From positions 31,551-95,550 of the forward strand of contig NZ_JAQYWB010000014.1 in the NCBI RefSeq assembly GCF_030145185.1: a DNA stretch of 64,000 nucleotides, in the 5' to 3' direction. The notes below the pieces were generated by a model, which was not told the origin of the DNA, did no database searches, and was given only the letters and a program-made list of their open reading frames with translations. Below are positions 8,846 through 18,117 of this stretch, piece by piece; positions within the stretch are counted from its first letter, which is position 1; each line of letters begins with the position of its first letter. A program made the position numbers and the translations under genes. The stretch is from Desulfoluna sp. (GTDB taxonomy: Bacteria; Desulfobacterota; Desulfobacteria; Desulfobacterales; Desulfolunaceae).

Positions 8846-10099
8846 ATGATACAGCTTATCAAAGGATTCAAAGATGTTCTGCCCGGAGAAATTGAGGTCT
8901 GGCAGACCGTCGAACGCGCAGCCAAAGAGACATTTGAAAACTTCGGATTTCAGGAGATTCGCCTCCCAATAGTTGAAAAATCGGAGCTCTTCTCCCGAAG
9001 CATCGGCGACACCACCGATATTGTAGAAAAAGAGATGTATACCTTCGAGGACGGCAAGCGTGGCCACGTGACCCTGCGTCCAGAAGCTACGGCTTCCGTG
9101 GTCCGCTCTTACATCCAGCATAAGATGTACGCCCAGGACCCCATCCGGAAATTCTACACCATCGGCCCCATGTTCCGCCGTGAACGCCCCCAGAAGGGAC
9201 GCTACCGCCAGTTCTACCAGATCGATGCAGAGGTCTTCGGGGTCGATTCTCCGTATCTCGACGCCCAGCTTATTTTCATGCTGGCCACCCTTCTGGAGAG
9301 ACTGAAGGCCAAGGATGTCAAAGCCCATATCAACTCCCTGGGCTGCCCCTGCTGCCGGCCAAATTTCCAGAAGGCGCTGAAGGAACTGCTCGACTCAAAA
9401 AAAGAGCACCTCTGCGAGAACTGCCTCAGGCGAAGCGAAAAGAACCCCTTACGGGTCCTGGACTGCAAAGTCCCCTCATGCCGTGAAGCCGTGAAGGAGG
9501 CACCCTCCATCCTCGATCACCTCTGTGACGAATGCCGTGATCACTTTGAGACCGTCAAACGCGTGCTCACAGAAAACGGTGTGGACTATGAAGTCGACAA
9601 GAACCTCGTACGCGGCCTGGATTATTACACCCGCACGGCCTTTGAGGTGCTCACCACCTCTCTGGGAGCCCAGAATGCCGTGGCAGGTGGCGGTCGCTAT
9701 GACGGCCTGGTCAAGGCCCTGGGAGGACCGGAGATCCCGGCCATCGGCTTTGCCATCGGCTTTGACCGCCTGGCAGAGATCGTGGCCATGCAACAGACCA
9801 TTGAGGCCACTGGCCCCACCCTCTACATCGCGCCCCTGGGCGAAAAAGCCACGGAGGCCGCTGCCCACTGGACCATGCAGCTTGCCGCCAGAGGCATCTC
9901 CTGTGAGACCGATTTTGGCGGGCGCAGCCTGAAAAACCATATGAAACGAGCCGACAAGCTCAAAGCCACCCATGTCCTCATGATTGGTGACGATGAGCTG
10001 GAAAAGGGGCAGGCCACCCTGCGCAACATGACCACCCGGGAGCAGGAAGACCTCTCCCTGGACGGGCTGGTAGAGACACTGGCCGAACGATTAAAATAA
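8846..10099 (+). CDS. hisS: Histidyl-tRNA synthetase
   Basis: 417 aa, the normal bacterial length. Charges tRNA-His with histidine using ATP. Class II motif 2 is seen as MFRRERPQKGRYRQFYQID, the histidine-specific loop as GLDYYTRTAFEV, followed by AGGGRYDGL and motif 3 IGFAIGFDRL; the C-terminal anticodon-binding domain begins near TLYIAPLGEKA. A four-cysteine insertion (CPCCRPNF and CENCLRR, later CKVPSC and CDEC) is typical of one HisRS subgroup. Followed after 141 bp by aspS, a common hisS-aspS pair; the two may be cotranscribed. Confidence 0.97.
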   Translation: MIQLIKGFKDVLPGEIEVWQTVERAAKETFENFGFQEIRLPIVEKSELFSRSIGDTTDIVEKEMYTFEDGKRGHVTLRPEATASVVRSYIQHKMYAQDPIRKFYTIGPMFRRERPQKGRYRQFYQIDAEVFGVDSPYLDAQLIFMLATLLERLKAKDVKAHINSLGCPCCRPNFQKALKELLDSKKEHLCENCLRRSEKNPLRVLDCKVPSCREAVKEAPSILDHLCDECRDHFETVKRVLTENGVDYEVDKNLVRGLDYYTRTAFEVLTTSLGAQNAVAGGGRYDGLVKALGGPEIPAIGFAIGFDRLAEIVAMQQTIEATGPTLYIAPLGEKATEAAAHWTMQLAARGISCETDFGGRSLKNHMKRADKLKATHVLMIGDDELEKGQATLRNMTTREQEDLSLDGLVETLAERLK

Positions 10100-10240
10100 A
10101 CCCATCAACGATCAAGCAGGCTCAAAATAAGCCATCCGCGCAGACCGCCTTTCCCCACCCCAGGGCAGCCACCGGACCGGCGTTTTAAGACACTGCCAAA
10201 GATACGATCAGGAACCAGAAAGAACAAAGGAGTCAGGGCA

Positions 10241-12028
10241 TTGACAGATCTACTTGGTGATATGAGACGAACCCACAACTGCACCGACCTGGGCACAGCC
10301 CTTGTCGGGCAGGAAGTGACCCTTATGGGCTGGGTACAAACCCGCAGAGACCACGGCGGCGTTATCTTCGTGGATTTAAGAGACCGAACCGGCATTGCCC
10401 AGGTGGTCTTCAGCCCTGAAGAGAACACCGAGGTCCATGACAAAGCGCATGCGGTGCGAAGCGAATTCGTCCTCGGCATTCGAGGCACCATTGCCGCGCG
10501 TCCTGATGACATGATCAACGACAAAATGATCACCGGGGCCATCGAGGTGAACGTCAGCGAGCTGCGGATCCTGAACCGCGCCGTCACCCCCCCCTTTGCC
10601 ATTGAAGACGAGATTGAGGTGGGTGAAAACATCCGCCTCAAAAACCGTCACATCGACCTGAGACGCCCGAAATATCAGAAAAACATCGTCAACCGGCACA
10701 AAGCCGCCCAGGCCATTCGCGGCTTCCTGAACGGCGAAGGCTTTCTCGACATCGAGACCCCCTTCCTCACCAAGAGCACCCCGGAAGGCGCCCGCGATTA
10801 TCTGGTCCCCAGCCGTGTTAACCAGGGCCAGTTTTACGCCCTGCCCCAGTCACCCCAGCTCTTCAAGCAGCTGCTGATGATCAGCGGGTTCGATCGCTAC
10901 TATCAGATCGTCAAGTGCTTCCGAGACGAGGACCTGCGCGCCGACCGCCAGCCTGAATTCACCCAGATCGATATGGAGCTGAGCTTCGTGGGTGAAGAGG
11001 AGATCATGAGCATCGCCGAAGGCATGGTCGCAGGCGTGTTCAAAGAAGTTCTCGGGCTGGACGTCAAGCCCCCCTTCGAGCATCTTCTCTACAAAGACGC
11101 CATGGACCGTTACGGGTTGGACAAACCCGACCTCCGCTTCGACATGGAGCTTAAAGATGTCTCCAACATTGTTGAGACCTCCGGCTTCAAAGTTTTTGCA
11201 GATGTCGTGAAAAAAGGCGGGATGGTAAAAGCCCTCAACGCCAAGGGCTGCATCAACTTCTCCCGTAAAGACATTGACGACCTCACCAAATTCGTCTCCA
11301 TTTACCGCGCCAAGGGTCTGGCCTGGATCAAGGTCAAGGAAGGCGAGTGGCAGTCCCCCATCGCCAAATTCTTCACCGACGACGAGAAAAAAGCGTTGGC
11401 CGAGCGCATCGACATGGAAGTGGGCGACCTGATCTTCTTTGTGGCCGATCAACCCAAAGTGGTCAACGAATCCCTGGGCAACCTGCGGAACCACCTCGCC
11501 GAGAAACTGGGCCTTATCAGCAAAGACGAATTCCGCTTTGTCTGGGTCACCCACTTCCCCCTCTTCGAGTATGACGAGACGGCGAAGCGTTACCAGTCCC
11601 TCCACCACCCCTTTACCGCGCCCCTCGAAGAGGACTACCAGCACATCGAGATCGACCCCTTAAAGCTGCGTTCCAGGGCCTATGACCTGGTCTTAAACGG
11701 CTGCGAGATCGGTGGCGGCAGCATCCGTATCCACGATCGTGCCATCCAGGAGCGCATGTTCACCGCCCTGGGTATGGATAAGGAAGAGTACGAAGAGAAG
11801 TTTGGCTTCCTCCTAGACGCCCTGGAATCCGGTGCGCCCCCCCACGGCGGCATCGCCTTCGGTCTCGACCGTCTGGTGATGATCCTGTGCGGCATGCCCT
11901 CCATCCGGGACGTCATCGCCTTCCCCAAAACACAAAAGGCCTCCTGCATGCTCACCGATGCCCCTTCTGTAGCGGCACCGGCGCAATTGGATGAATTGGC
12001 CCTCCGGATCAAAAAAATCGAATCGTAG
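10241..12028 (+). CDS. aspS: Aspartyl-tRNA synthetase, probably non-discriminating
   Basis: 595 aa. N-terminal OB-fold anticodon domain, class II core with [14 protein letters not shown] (motif 2) and [13 protein letters not shown] (motif 3), and the bacterial GAD insertion between them. The TTG start is preferred because AAGGAG lies eight bases upstream; the next in-frame ATG is codon 8. In the anticodon domain the loop reads RRDHGG with His at residue 38. In Pseudomonas aeruginosa AspRS the matching His31 is linked to charging tRNA-Asn as well as tRNA-Asp, whereas E. coli has Leu. Two tRNA-Asn genes follow directly, which fits an indirect Asn-tRNA route through GatCAB; that last point is inference. 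Confidence 0.96.
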   Translation: MTDLLGDMRRTHNCTDLGTALVGQEVTLMGWVQTRRDHGGVIFVDLRDRTGIAQVVFSPEENTEVHDKAHAVRSEFVLGIRGTIAARPDDMINDKMITGAIEVNVSELRILNRAVTPPFAIEDEIEVGENIRLKNRHIDLRRPKYQKNIVNRHKAAQAIRGFLNGEGFLDIETPFLTKSTPEGARDYLVPSRVNQGQFYALPQSPQLFKQLLMISGFDRYYQIVKCFRDEDLRADRQPEFTQIDMELSFVGEEEIMSIAEGMVAGVFKEVLGLDVKPPFEHLLYKDAMDRYGLDKPDLRFDMELKDVSNIVETSGFKVFADVVKKGGMVKALNAKGCINFSRKDIDDLTKFVSIYRAKGLAWIKVKEGEWQSPIAKFFTDDEKKALAERIDMEVGDLIFFVADQPKVVNESLGNLRNHLAEKLGLISKDEFRFVWVTHFPLFEYDETAKRYQSLHHPFTAPLEEDYQHIEIDPLKLRSRAYDLVLNGCEIGGGSIRIHDRAIQERMFTALGMDKEEYEEKFGFLLDALESGAPPHGGIAFGLDRLVMILCGMPSIRDVIAFPKTQKASCMLTDAPSVAAPAQLDELALRIKKIES

Positions 12029-12049
12029 TGCAATTCAAGGTAGCTACCC

Positions 12050-12076
12050 CTGTCGCCATCAAGCCGATGGCGACAG
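12050..12076 (+). terminator. Hairpin after aspS
   Basis: CTGTCGCCATC pairs with GATGGCGACAG around five bases. A run of A, not T, follows directly, so intrinsic termination is uncertain; a T tract comes 24 bp later. Confidence 0.4.
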
Positions 12077-12111
12077 AGGCAAAAAAATGCGGCGGCTGTC
12101 CTTTTTTTTAA

Positions 12112-12140
12112 TTGACACCGCCGAGAAATAGAGCTAAATA
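12112..12140 (+). promoter_or_regulatory. Promoter of the first tRNA-Asn gene
   Basis: TTGACA and TAAATA separated by 17 bp, directly after a T tract and 19 bp before the tRNA. The same promoter is repeated at 12577-12605. Confidence 0.75.
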
Positions 12141-12159
12141 GTTTGAGTCTTTTGACTGA

Positions 12160-12235
12160 TCCCCAGTAGCTCAGTCGGCAGAGCAAGTGGCTGTTAACCA
12201 CTTTGTCCGCGGTTCAAATCCGTGCTGGGGAGCCA
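12160..12235 (+). tRNA. tRNA-Asn (anticodon GTT), copy 1
   Basis: 76 nt with encoded CCA. Acceptor TCCCCAG pairs with CTGGGGA, discriminator G, anticodon loop CTGTTAA, T loop GGTTCAAATCC. Identical to copy 2. Confidence 0.97.
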
Positions 12236-12272
12236 AAAAGTAACTGTTCTTTTGAACAGTGCATATATTCAA

Positions 12273-12308
12273 AAATCCTGAAGGGTTTTCCCCTTCAGGA
12301 TTTTTTTG
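12273..12308 (+). terminator. Terminator of tRNA-Asn copy 1
   Basis: AAATCCTGAAGGG pairs with CCCTTCAGGATTT around a T-rich loop and ends in a run of seven T. Confidence 0.85.
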
Positions 12309-12576
12309 TTTAAAACGCCAGGCCCTCACCCCCGCCCTTATCGGCGCCCCGACGTTCTCGGACACGGAACCCCTTTCACCCAAGAGCCCTTCGCCTCAAA
12401 TTCCCTTACCGAAACGGCCCGAGAGGTGCCGGACAGCGCCCAGGCCTGAATTCGACGTCATCAGCTCCGCAGGCCAACCCCGCATCCTTTTTCAAATGTT
12501 TCAGAAGCTTGCCCCCAAGACTGGCAGCCAAAGGCATTTTTTATTCTGATTTGTTCACAAAAAAACCTTTTTTTAA

Positions 12577-12605
12577 TTGACACAATCCGCAAATCGAACT
12601 AAATA
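12577..12605 (+). promoter_or_regulatory. Promoter of the second tRNA-Asn gene
   Basis: TTGACA and TAAATA with a 17-bp spacer, 20 bp before the tRNA, at the same relative place as in copy 1. Confidence 0.75.
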
Positions 12606-12625
12606 GTCCGAGTCCTTGTGACTAA

Positions 12626-12701
12626 TCCCCAGTAGCTCAGTCGGCAGAGCAAGTGGCTGTTAACCACTTTGTCCGCGGTTCAAATCCGTGCTGGGGAGCC
12701 A
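12626..12701 (+). tRNA. tRNA-Asn (anticodon GTT), copy 2
   Basis: 76 nt, same sequence as the gene at 12160-12235, encoded CCA, own promoter and own terminator. Confidence 0.97.
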
Positions 12702-12737
12702 AAAAATAACTGCTGTTTTTGCAGTCTCTATATTTAA

Positions 12738-12771
12738 AAACCCTGAAGGTTTGATCCTTCAGGGTTTTTTT
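12738..12771 (+). terminator. Terminator of tRNA-Asn copy 2
   Basis: AACCCTGAAGG pairs with CCTTCAGGGTT, followed by seven T. Confidence 0.85.
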
Positions 12772-13002
12772 GTTTCAAGCCCCAAAGAGACCCGCCCATC
12801 TATCCACCCTTGACAGCCCTTGCGCCTGCGATTTATAGGTTAGGTTTCATACGATCCGCCCAGCGACCGATTCACTGGAAATAATCTGTTTTTTAAGGAC
12901 AGGACGCCAATCACTGCAGGCCCCCTGGAAAGCTCTCCTCCCCCTGCATCCCCAGCTGGTTTCCTGGCCACGTAATGTCATCCTCAACCCGAGATTTTGA
13001 TC

Positions 13003-13884
13003 ATGAAACATGTTGCCATCATTGCACTGACCCTCATCCTCTCCTCCATGGCCCCTGCCTGGGCCAAAACCCCGATTTCTCGCCAGCCGTCCCTTCAGGC
13101 TGTCGAGGCAAAGGACAGGGGAAACCGACATTTCGAAAACGGACATTACAAGGAGGCCATCGCCTGCTACACCAACGCCATCCATGCCGACCCCGCATTT
13201 CTGGAGGCCTATTACAATCGCGGGCTCTCCTGGCACAAGATGAAGCTCTTTTACAAAGCCATCGTAGACTTTGACCGAGCACTGGAGATTCGCCCCAATG
13301 CCCCCGACATTCTCTACTTCAGAGGACTGACCTACGAGGCAACCGAACAATTCAGAGAAGCCCTGGCCGACATCCAGACCGCCGCCCACAAAGGGAGCAA
13401 GAGGGCGAAGCAATACCTCAAAACCGGGGAACTCAAACGCAAAGTCGATCAACTCGGGCAAAAGGAAAAAACCCTCCGGGCCATTACCCGCAACGCCTCG
13501 GCCGAAACCCTCTCCCGAACCACCCGGACCACCCGGACCAACAATGCATTCGGCGGGGTCACGACCACCACCATCTTTTCCAAGGGCGACCCCCTCTACG
13601 ACGGCCCCGAAGGAATCTTCAAGCAGGTGAACCATTACACCGGAAATGGCGTCCTCAGACAAAGCGACACCTTTCACCATGCCCTGTTCAGCACCAAAAA
13701 CAATCGAAGCAAAACCATCTCCCATATCAACTCGTCCGGTACACCCACCCTGGTGGAACACCACCTCACGGGCCACAACCTCGGCAAGATTGAGCTCTTC
13801 CACTACAAAGACGACGGCACCCCCACCGGAAGTGAAAAGGTCACCTTAAGCCAATTCCAAGCGCTAACGCCCGATCAGGGGTGA
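13003..13884 (+). CDS. Secreted TPR-repeat protein
   Basis: 293 aa from the ATG at 13003. A clear signal peptide (KHVAIIALTLILSSMAPAWA, cut after AWA) sends it to the periplasm or beyond. Residues about 40-145 hold three TPR units, for example GNRHFENGHYKEAIACYTNA followed by AYYNRGLSWHKMKLFYKAI. The C-terminal half (Thr/Arg-rich linker, then VNHYTGNGVLRQSDTFHHA and repeated YTGNG/YKDDGTP-like turns) recalls toxin-antitoxin-repeat MORN-like strands but is not recognised. TPR repeats bind partner proteins; no partner is visible nearby. Stands alone between the tRNA-Asn cassettes and pyrF. Confidence 0.85.
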   Translation: MKHVAIIALTLILSSMAPAWAKTPISRQPSLQAVEAKDRGNRHFENGHYKEAIACYTNAIHADPAFLEAYYNRGLSWHKMKLFYKAIVDFDRALEIRPNAPDILYFRGLTYEATEQFREALADIQTAAHKGSKRAKQYLKTGELKRKVDQLGQKEKTLRAITRNASAETLSRTTRTTRTNNAFGGVTTTTIFSKGDPLYDGPEGIFKQVNHYTGNGVLRQSDTFHHALFSTKNNRSKTISHINSSGTPTLVEHHLTGHNLGKIELFHYKDDGTPTGSEKVTLSQFQALTPDQG

Positions 13885-13918
13885 CCCATCCCCTCCCGAG
13901 CCCCTCCAAAAAAACAAA

Positions 13919-13957
13919 AAGAGCCCGACTCACCTGAGTGAGCCGGGCTTCTTTATT
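13919..13957 (+). terminator. Terminator after the TPR gene
   Basis: AGCCCGACTCAC pairs imperfectly with GTGAGCCGGGCT around CTGA, followed by TCTTT. It lies between converging genes and may serve both. Confidence 0.65.
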
Positions 13958-14019
13958 CGTCACGGCCCACCGCAGAAAGACCGTTTCAAAACGCCAGCAT
14001 TTCACAGAACCGTTCCGGC

Positions 14020-14748
14020 CTAAGCCCTGGCGGCAAGACCCTCCCGAATCTCTTCGGCCACCTGCGCGGCAGCAGCCACCGGGTCTTTGGCATCACGGAT
14101 GGGACGGCCGATGACCAGGTAATCCGAACCGCCCGCGATGGCTTCCGCAGGGGTCATCACACGCTTCTGGTCGTCACATTTCATCCCATCCCAGGCGGGA
14201 CGAATCCCCGGCGTTACCGTAAAAAACCCCTCCCCGGCGGCTTCCCGAATGACGGAGGCTTCATGACCGGAGCAGACCACCCCGGCACATCCGCAGGTGT
14301 TTGCCATCACCGCGCGTTTAATCACCAGCTGCTTCAGATCCTCTGCGTACTGAGGAAGAAATCCGGCCTTGCGGATATCGTCTCCCCCAACGCTGGTGAG
14401 CACCGTCACCCCGAGAATCCCGACTTTCCCCTCGCTTCCAGCAACCGCGGCTTTGAGCATGGCCTCAGACTCACCGCAGTGAACCGTCAAAAAGCGCACA
14501 CCCAGATCGGCAACACGAGACACGGCCCGCTCCACCGTGACTGGGATATCATGGAGCTTCAAATCAAGAAAAATATCCGCGGCTCCGGCCCGGCGAACCT
14601 TCTCGACAATGGACGGCCCACACTCAAGAAAAAGTTCCAGCCCGATTTTAAACAGCCCCACGTTTCCGGAAAGCAGGGCAGCATAATCCAACGCCTCCTT
14701 CTCTGTGGGAAGATCCAGAGGAAATATAATACGATCTTGGGGATTCAA
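14020..14748 (-). CDS. pyrF: Orotidine 5'-phosphate decarboxylase
   Basis: 242 aa. Last step of UMP synthesis, decarboxylating OMP. The catalytic DLKLHDIP motif (Asp-x-Lys-xx-Asp) is intact, and VTPGIRP plus YLVIGRPI form the phosphate-binding loops; N-terminal IIFPLDLPTEKEAL is typical. Starts with TTG, chosen because AAGGAGG stands five bases upstream and no in-frame ATG gives the family N-terminus. Monocistronic as far as seen. Confidence 0.96.
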   Translation of the reverse strand: MNPQDRIIFPLDLPTEKEALDYAALLSGNVGLFKIGLELFLECGPSIVEKVRRAGAADIFLDLKLHDIPVTVERAVSRVADLGVRFLTVHCGESEAMLKAAVAGSEGKVGILGVTVLTSVGGDDIRKAGFLPQYAEDLKQLVIKRAVMANTCGCAGVVCSGHEASVIREAAGEGFFTVTPGIRPAWDGMKCDDQKRVMTPAEAIAGGSDYLVIGRPIRDAKDPVAAAAQVAEEIREGLAARA

Positions 14749-15206
14749 AGGCGCCTCCTTCTTTTTGGTTGCGATATATTAGATCGAACACACGAACGGT
14801 ATTTCATTGTGCACAGGCGGTATACCCCATTTCAGGGAAGGGATAAAGCTTCAAAATAATTCCGCATCACGCGCCCGTCGTTCCCTCCCCGGCCGCATCG
14901 CATGCACAGCGGCCACATCAACGGCAAAAACAATGCAAAAACAGTTAGTTTAAAGCCTTTTTCATTGCAATACCCCACACAAAATGCTACCTCTTTTTAC
15001 TTGACAGCTCTTATAATTCAGGGAACGATGCGCCACACATCACACACCGAGCCATGGCTCAACCGTACTGCAACGTATGATGGAAAGGCCCTTTGGACCC
15101 GTGACTTTTTGTGATCGCATTCCGGTTGAGCAGGCACCCGCAAGGTTTCAGGGCCTCTTGTTCACAAATCATGGGAACCATTCCCCTTGCAAGAAAGCCT
15201 TTCTGT
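14749..15206. other. Divergent upstream region of pyrF and the CheD-HDOD gene
   Basis: 458 bp. A good TTGACA lies at 15001-15006 and a perfect TATAAT at 15012-15017, but they are too close together to be one promoter; the actual start is unclear. No supported gene. Confidence 0.45.
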
Positions 15207-16544
15207 ATGACCTATTACCAGAAGCACCACGTCCCCGCAGGAACCTTCCAGGTAAACGCCAGAAAACCCATGGTGCTTCAGGCCTACCTGAACTCCTGTG
15301 TCGGTGTCGCCCTTTTTGACCCTGAAGCCGGCATCGGCGGCCTCTACCATATTCTCCTGCCCGAACCGGTCTCCGGCAAAACCGAATACAACCGGGAAAA
15401 ATACGCGGCCACCGGCCTGCCCCTTTTTATGGGAAGCCTTGTGCGGGAAGGCGCTGAAATTTCCAGGCTTCAGGCCGTCATCGCTGGCGGCGCCCTGTCG
15501 GGGAAGGTCAGCAATCAGGACATCCGCCTCGATATCGGTGGCCGTACCGCCGAGGTGGTCAAAGAGATGCTGGGCAAACATGGCATCCATGTGGTTCTCT
15601 CGGAGACTGGCGGTTTTTTCACCTGCTGCCTCAACTTCAACCTGGAGACCTTCGAGTACGAAGTGATCCCCGCCCTCCTGTCCAGCGAGGAGCCCGCAGA
15701 CGAGAACACCAGCGGGCGCATCTCCAGCCTGGATGACCTCCAGCCCATTCCCCAGGTCGCCCTGAAAATCCTGCGCATGATCGGGGAGGATACCTACGAT
15801 ATCCGCTACCTCTCCCAGGAGGTGAGAAAAGACCAGGTCATCAGCGCCCAGGTTCTCAAGCACTGCAATGCCGCTATCTTCGCTGGCCAGGGCGGGATTG
15901 ATTCCATTGACGACGCCCTGCTTATCATCGGTCAAACCACCCTGGCCAAGATTATCACGGCCATGGCCATAAAAAAATTGCTTAATAACAGCTACACCGG
16001 GTACTCCCTCGCCAAGGGTGGCCTCTACCACCATGCCATCGGCGTGGCCCTGGTGGCCGAAAAGGTCGCAGGCTTAAGCGGAAAGGCCTCCCCCTTTGCC
16101 GCTTACTCAGCCGGACTGACCCACGACCTGGGCAAAGTGGTCCTGGATCAGTTTGTTTCGGGTGCCCGGCCCTTCTTCTATCGGGAGATCATGGGCGAAA
16201 GCGACCTGGTAGAAACGGAGAACCGCCTGCTGAAGACAGACCACACCAAGGCCGGCTACAAACTGGCTCAAAAGTGGGACCTGCCCCCCTCGATAAGCAA
16301 CACCATTCGTTACCATCATCAACCGGAAGCATCCAAAGCCCATCTTGAGCTGGTGACCATCGTCTCTGTGGCCGACACTCTCTTTCACATGTTCAGCGCC
16401 GGCCCCTCCCTGCACAAAGTCGATATGAACTCCCTGTCACGGCGGCTGGAAATTCTCGGCATGTCCATCTCCGATTTCCCCGCCATTGTGGATGCCATCC
16501 CCCATCAAGTGCTCACAGGAAGCCCGGAGCTGGCCATCAACTGA
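15207..16544 (+). CDS. CheD-like / HDOD fusion protein
   Basis: 445 aa. Residues about 8-165 match the chemoreceptor deamidase CheD: LNSCVGVALFDP holds the Cys (31) and GGLYHILLP the His (48), with the 17-residue spacing of the known Cys27/His44 pair; the place of the known catalytic Thr is Gln25. Residues about 180-420 form an HDOD domain (LQPIPQVALKIL, then YHHAIGVALVAE and AGLTHDLGKVVLD), with HD-type histidines, as in signalling proteins. CheD domains deamidate receptor glutamines; HDOD proteins link to c-di-GMP, chemotaxis or stress signalling. No che operon is nearby. ATG 15207 gives the natural CheD N-terminus; upstream in-frame starts would only add an unlikely extension. Confidence 0.85.
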   Translation: MTYYQKHHVPAGTFQVNARKPMVLQAYLNSCVGVALFDPEAGIGGLYHILLPEPVSGKTEYNREKYAATGLPLFMGSLVREGAEISRLQAVIAGGALSGKVSNQDIRLDIGGRTAEVVKEMLGKHGIHVVLSETGGFFTCCLNFNLETFEYEVIPALLSSEEPADENTSGRISSLDDLQPIPQVALKILRMIGEDTYDIRYLSQEVRKDQVISAQVLKHCNAAIFAGQGGIDSIDDALLIIGQTTLAKIITAMAIKKLLNNSYTGYSLAKGGLYHHAIGVALVAEKVAGLSGKASPFAAYSAGLTHDLGKVVLDQFVSGARPFFYREIMGESDLVETENRLLKTDHTKAGYKLAQKWDLPPSISNTIRYHHQPEASKAHLELVTIVSVADTLFHMFSAGPSLHKVDMNSLSRRLEILGMSISDFPAIVDAIPHQVLTGSPELAIN

Positions 16545-16601
16545 CCCTTCCCCCCACCGGGGAAAAGCATTTGCCGCCACAGGCCTTTTAAGATACAAAG
16601 A

Positions 16602-16634
16602 GGGTGATTCCACCAGAGGTGGAACCACCTTTTA
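16602..16634 (+). terminator. Terminator after the CheD-HDOD gene
   Basis: GGTG-TTCCACC pairs with GGTGGAA-CCACC around AGA, followed by TTTTATTATT. Confidence 0.75.
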
Positions 16635-16713
16635 TTATTGAGAGCACCTGAAAAAAAAAGCCCTCATGAAACACCACCGCCGAAAGTACCTCGCAACGAT
16701 ATAAGGGACTGGA

Positions 16714-18117
16714 ATGGAATTACGGGACACCCAGAAACAGCTGCTTCGCACCCTGCCCGGTGTGGATACCCTCCTTGACGCCCTGACGGCAGAAATTCCT
16801 GCCGAAAAGGTCCCCCGAAGCGTCCTGACAGCATCGGCTCGGGAGGCCCTGGAGGCCATGCGTCGATCCATCTTTAACGGGCAAGAGCCCACGGTGGATC
16901 TCGCCTCGGTTCTAACCCTGGCCCACCAGCGAATTGACACAAAAATGCACCCAAACCTCACCCGGGTGGTCAACGGCACCGGCGTCGTGGTTCATACAAA
17001 CCTCGGCCGCTCCCTGCTGGCTGACGAGGCTCTGGAACGCATCAAGGCCGTGGGGAATCGCTACTCCAACCTTGAATTCAACCTGGCCACAGGAAAAAGG
17101 GGTCTGCGCTACACAGCCGTGGAAGATCTGATCTGCGAAATCAGCGGGGCAGAGTCCGCCATGGTCGTCAACAACAACGCAGGCGCCGTGCTTCTCTGCC
17201 TCGACACCCTGGTACGCGGCAAAGAGGCCATTGTCTCCCGGGGCGAGCTCGTAGAGATCGGTGGGGCGTTTCGCATCCCCGACGTCATGGCCAAAAGCGG
17301 CGGAATTTTAAAAGAGGTGGGCACCACCAACCGAACCCACCTGAGGGATTATGAAAACGCCACCACCGACGAGACCGGCCTCTTCCTCAAGGTACACACC
17401 AGCAACTACGCCATTGTAGGCTTTACCTCGGCCGTCTCTGTGGCTGAGCTCGTGGCGCTCGGCAAAGAGCGCGGCGTCCCCGTCATGGACGACCTGGGCA
17501 GCGGCACCTTCGTCAACTTTTCCCACTACGGACTCCCCGCCGAACCCACGGTGCAACAATCGGTTGCCGCCGGGGCCGACATCGTCACCTTCAGCGGCGA
17601 CAAACTTTTGGGCGGTCCACAGTCTGGCATCATCGTCGGAAGCAAAAAGCACATTGAAGCCATCCGAAAAAATCCCCTGACACGTGCCCTCCGCATTGAC
17701 AAACTCACCCTGGCCGCCCTGGAGGGGACCTTGCGTCTCTACCGGGACGAAGCGCAGGCCGTGAAAAAGATTCCCACCCTGCGCATGATCACCATGAAAC
17801 GGGAAGAGACGGAAGCACAGGCCAGCGACCTCATGGAGGCCCTCAAAGGGCTCCCCATCACCACGGAAGCGCTGGCCCTGGCCTCTCGCCCCGGCGGAGG
17901 TTCCCTGCCTATGCTGGAGCTCCCCTCCTGCTGCGTGGGCATCACCCTCCCCGGAATGGAAGCAGGAGCCCTTGAAAAAGTCATGAGAAAAAACGATCCA
18001 CCCGTCATCGGACGCATCGAAAATGAAACCTACATCCTTGATCCCCGAACCCTTCAGGTGGGGGATATTGCCCTTATTGCCGACGCCCTTGCGCATATTG
18101 TGGAGGCCCGATCATGA
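16714..18117 (+). CDS. selA: L-seryl-tRNA(Sec) selenium transferase
   Basis: 467 aa. PLP enzyme that converts seryl-tRNA(Sec) to selenocysteyl-tRNA(Sec) with selenophosphate. The PLP lysine is K297 in SGDKLLGGPQSGII, and DDLGSGTF and the N-terminal RVVNGTGVVVHTNLGRS are family signatures. Ribosome binding site AAGGGA. Stop and start overlap (ATGA) with gmhA downstream. It implies that the cell makes selenoproteins; selB, selC and selD are not in this window. Confidence 0.97.
   Translation: MELRDTQKQLLRTLPGVDTLLDALTAEIPAEKVPRSVLTASAREALEAMRRSIFNGQEPTVDLASVLTLAHQRIDTKMHPNLTRVVNGTGVVVHTNLGRSLLADEALERIKAVGNRYSNLEFNLATGKRGLRYTAVEDLICEISGAESAMVVNNNAGAVLLCLDTLVRGKEAIVSRGELVEIGGAFRIPDVMAKSGGILKEVGTTNRTHLRDYENATTDETGLFLKVHTSNYAIVGFTSAVSVAELVALGKERGVPVMDDLGSGTFVNFSHYGLPAEPTVQQSVAAGADIVTFSGDKLLGGPQSGIIVGSKKHIEAIRKNPLTRALRIDKLTLAALEGTLRLYRDEAQAVKKIPTLRMITMKREETEAQASDLMEALKGLPITTEALALASRPGGGSLPMLELPSCCVGITLPGMEAGALEKVMRKNDPPVIGRIENETYILDPRTLQVGDIALIADALAHIVEARS

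Larger units (their letters stand above)
12103..12772 (+). repeat. Direct duplication of a tRNA-Asn transcription cassette
   Basis: Two units, about 12103-12309 and 12568-12772, each contain T tract, TTGACA/TAAATA promoter, tRNA-Asn and a CCTGAAGG-type terminator in the same order. The tRNA bodies are identical, the promoters differ at a few bases outside the boxes, and the terminators differ in the loop. The spacer between units (about 260 bp) shows no gene. Confidence 0.85.

Noticed and set aside
15001..15017. TTGACA and perfect TATAAT before the CheD-HDOD gene
   Set aside because: Only five bases apart, so they cannot be the two boxes of one promoter.
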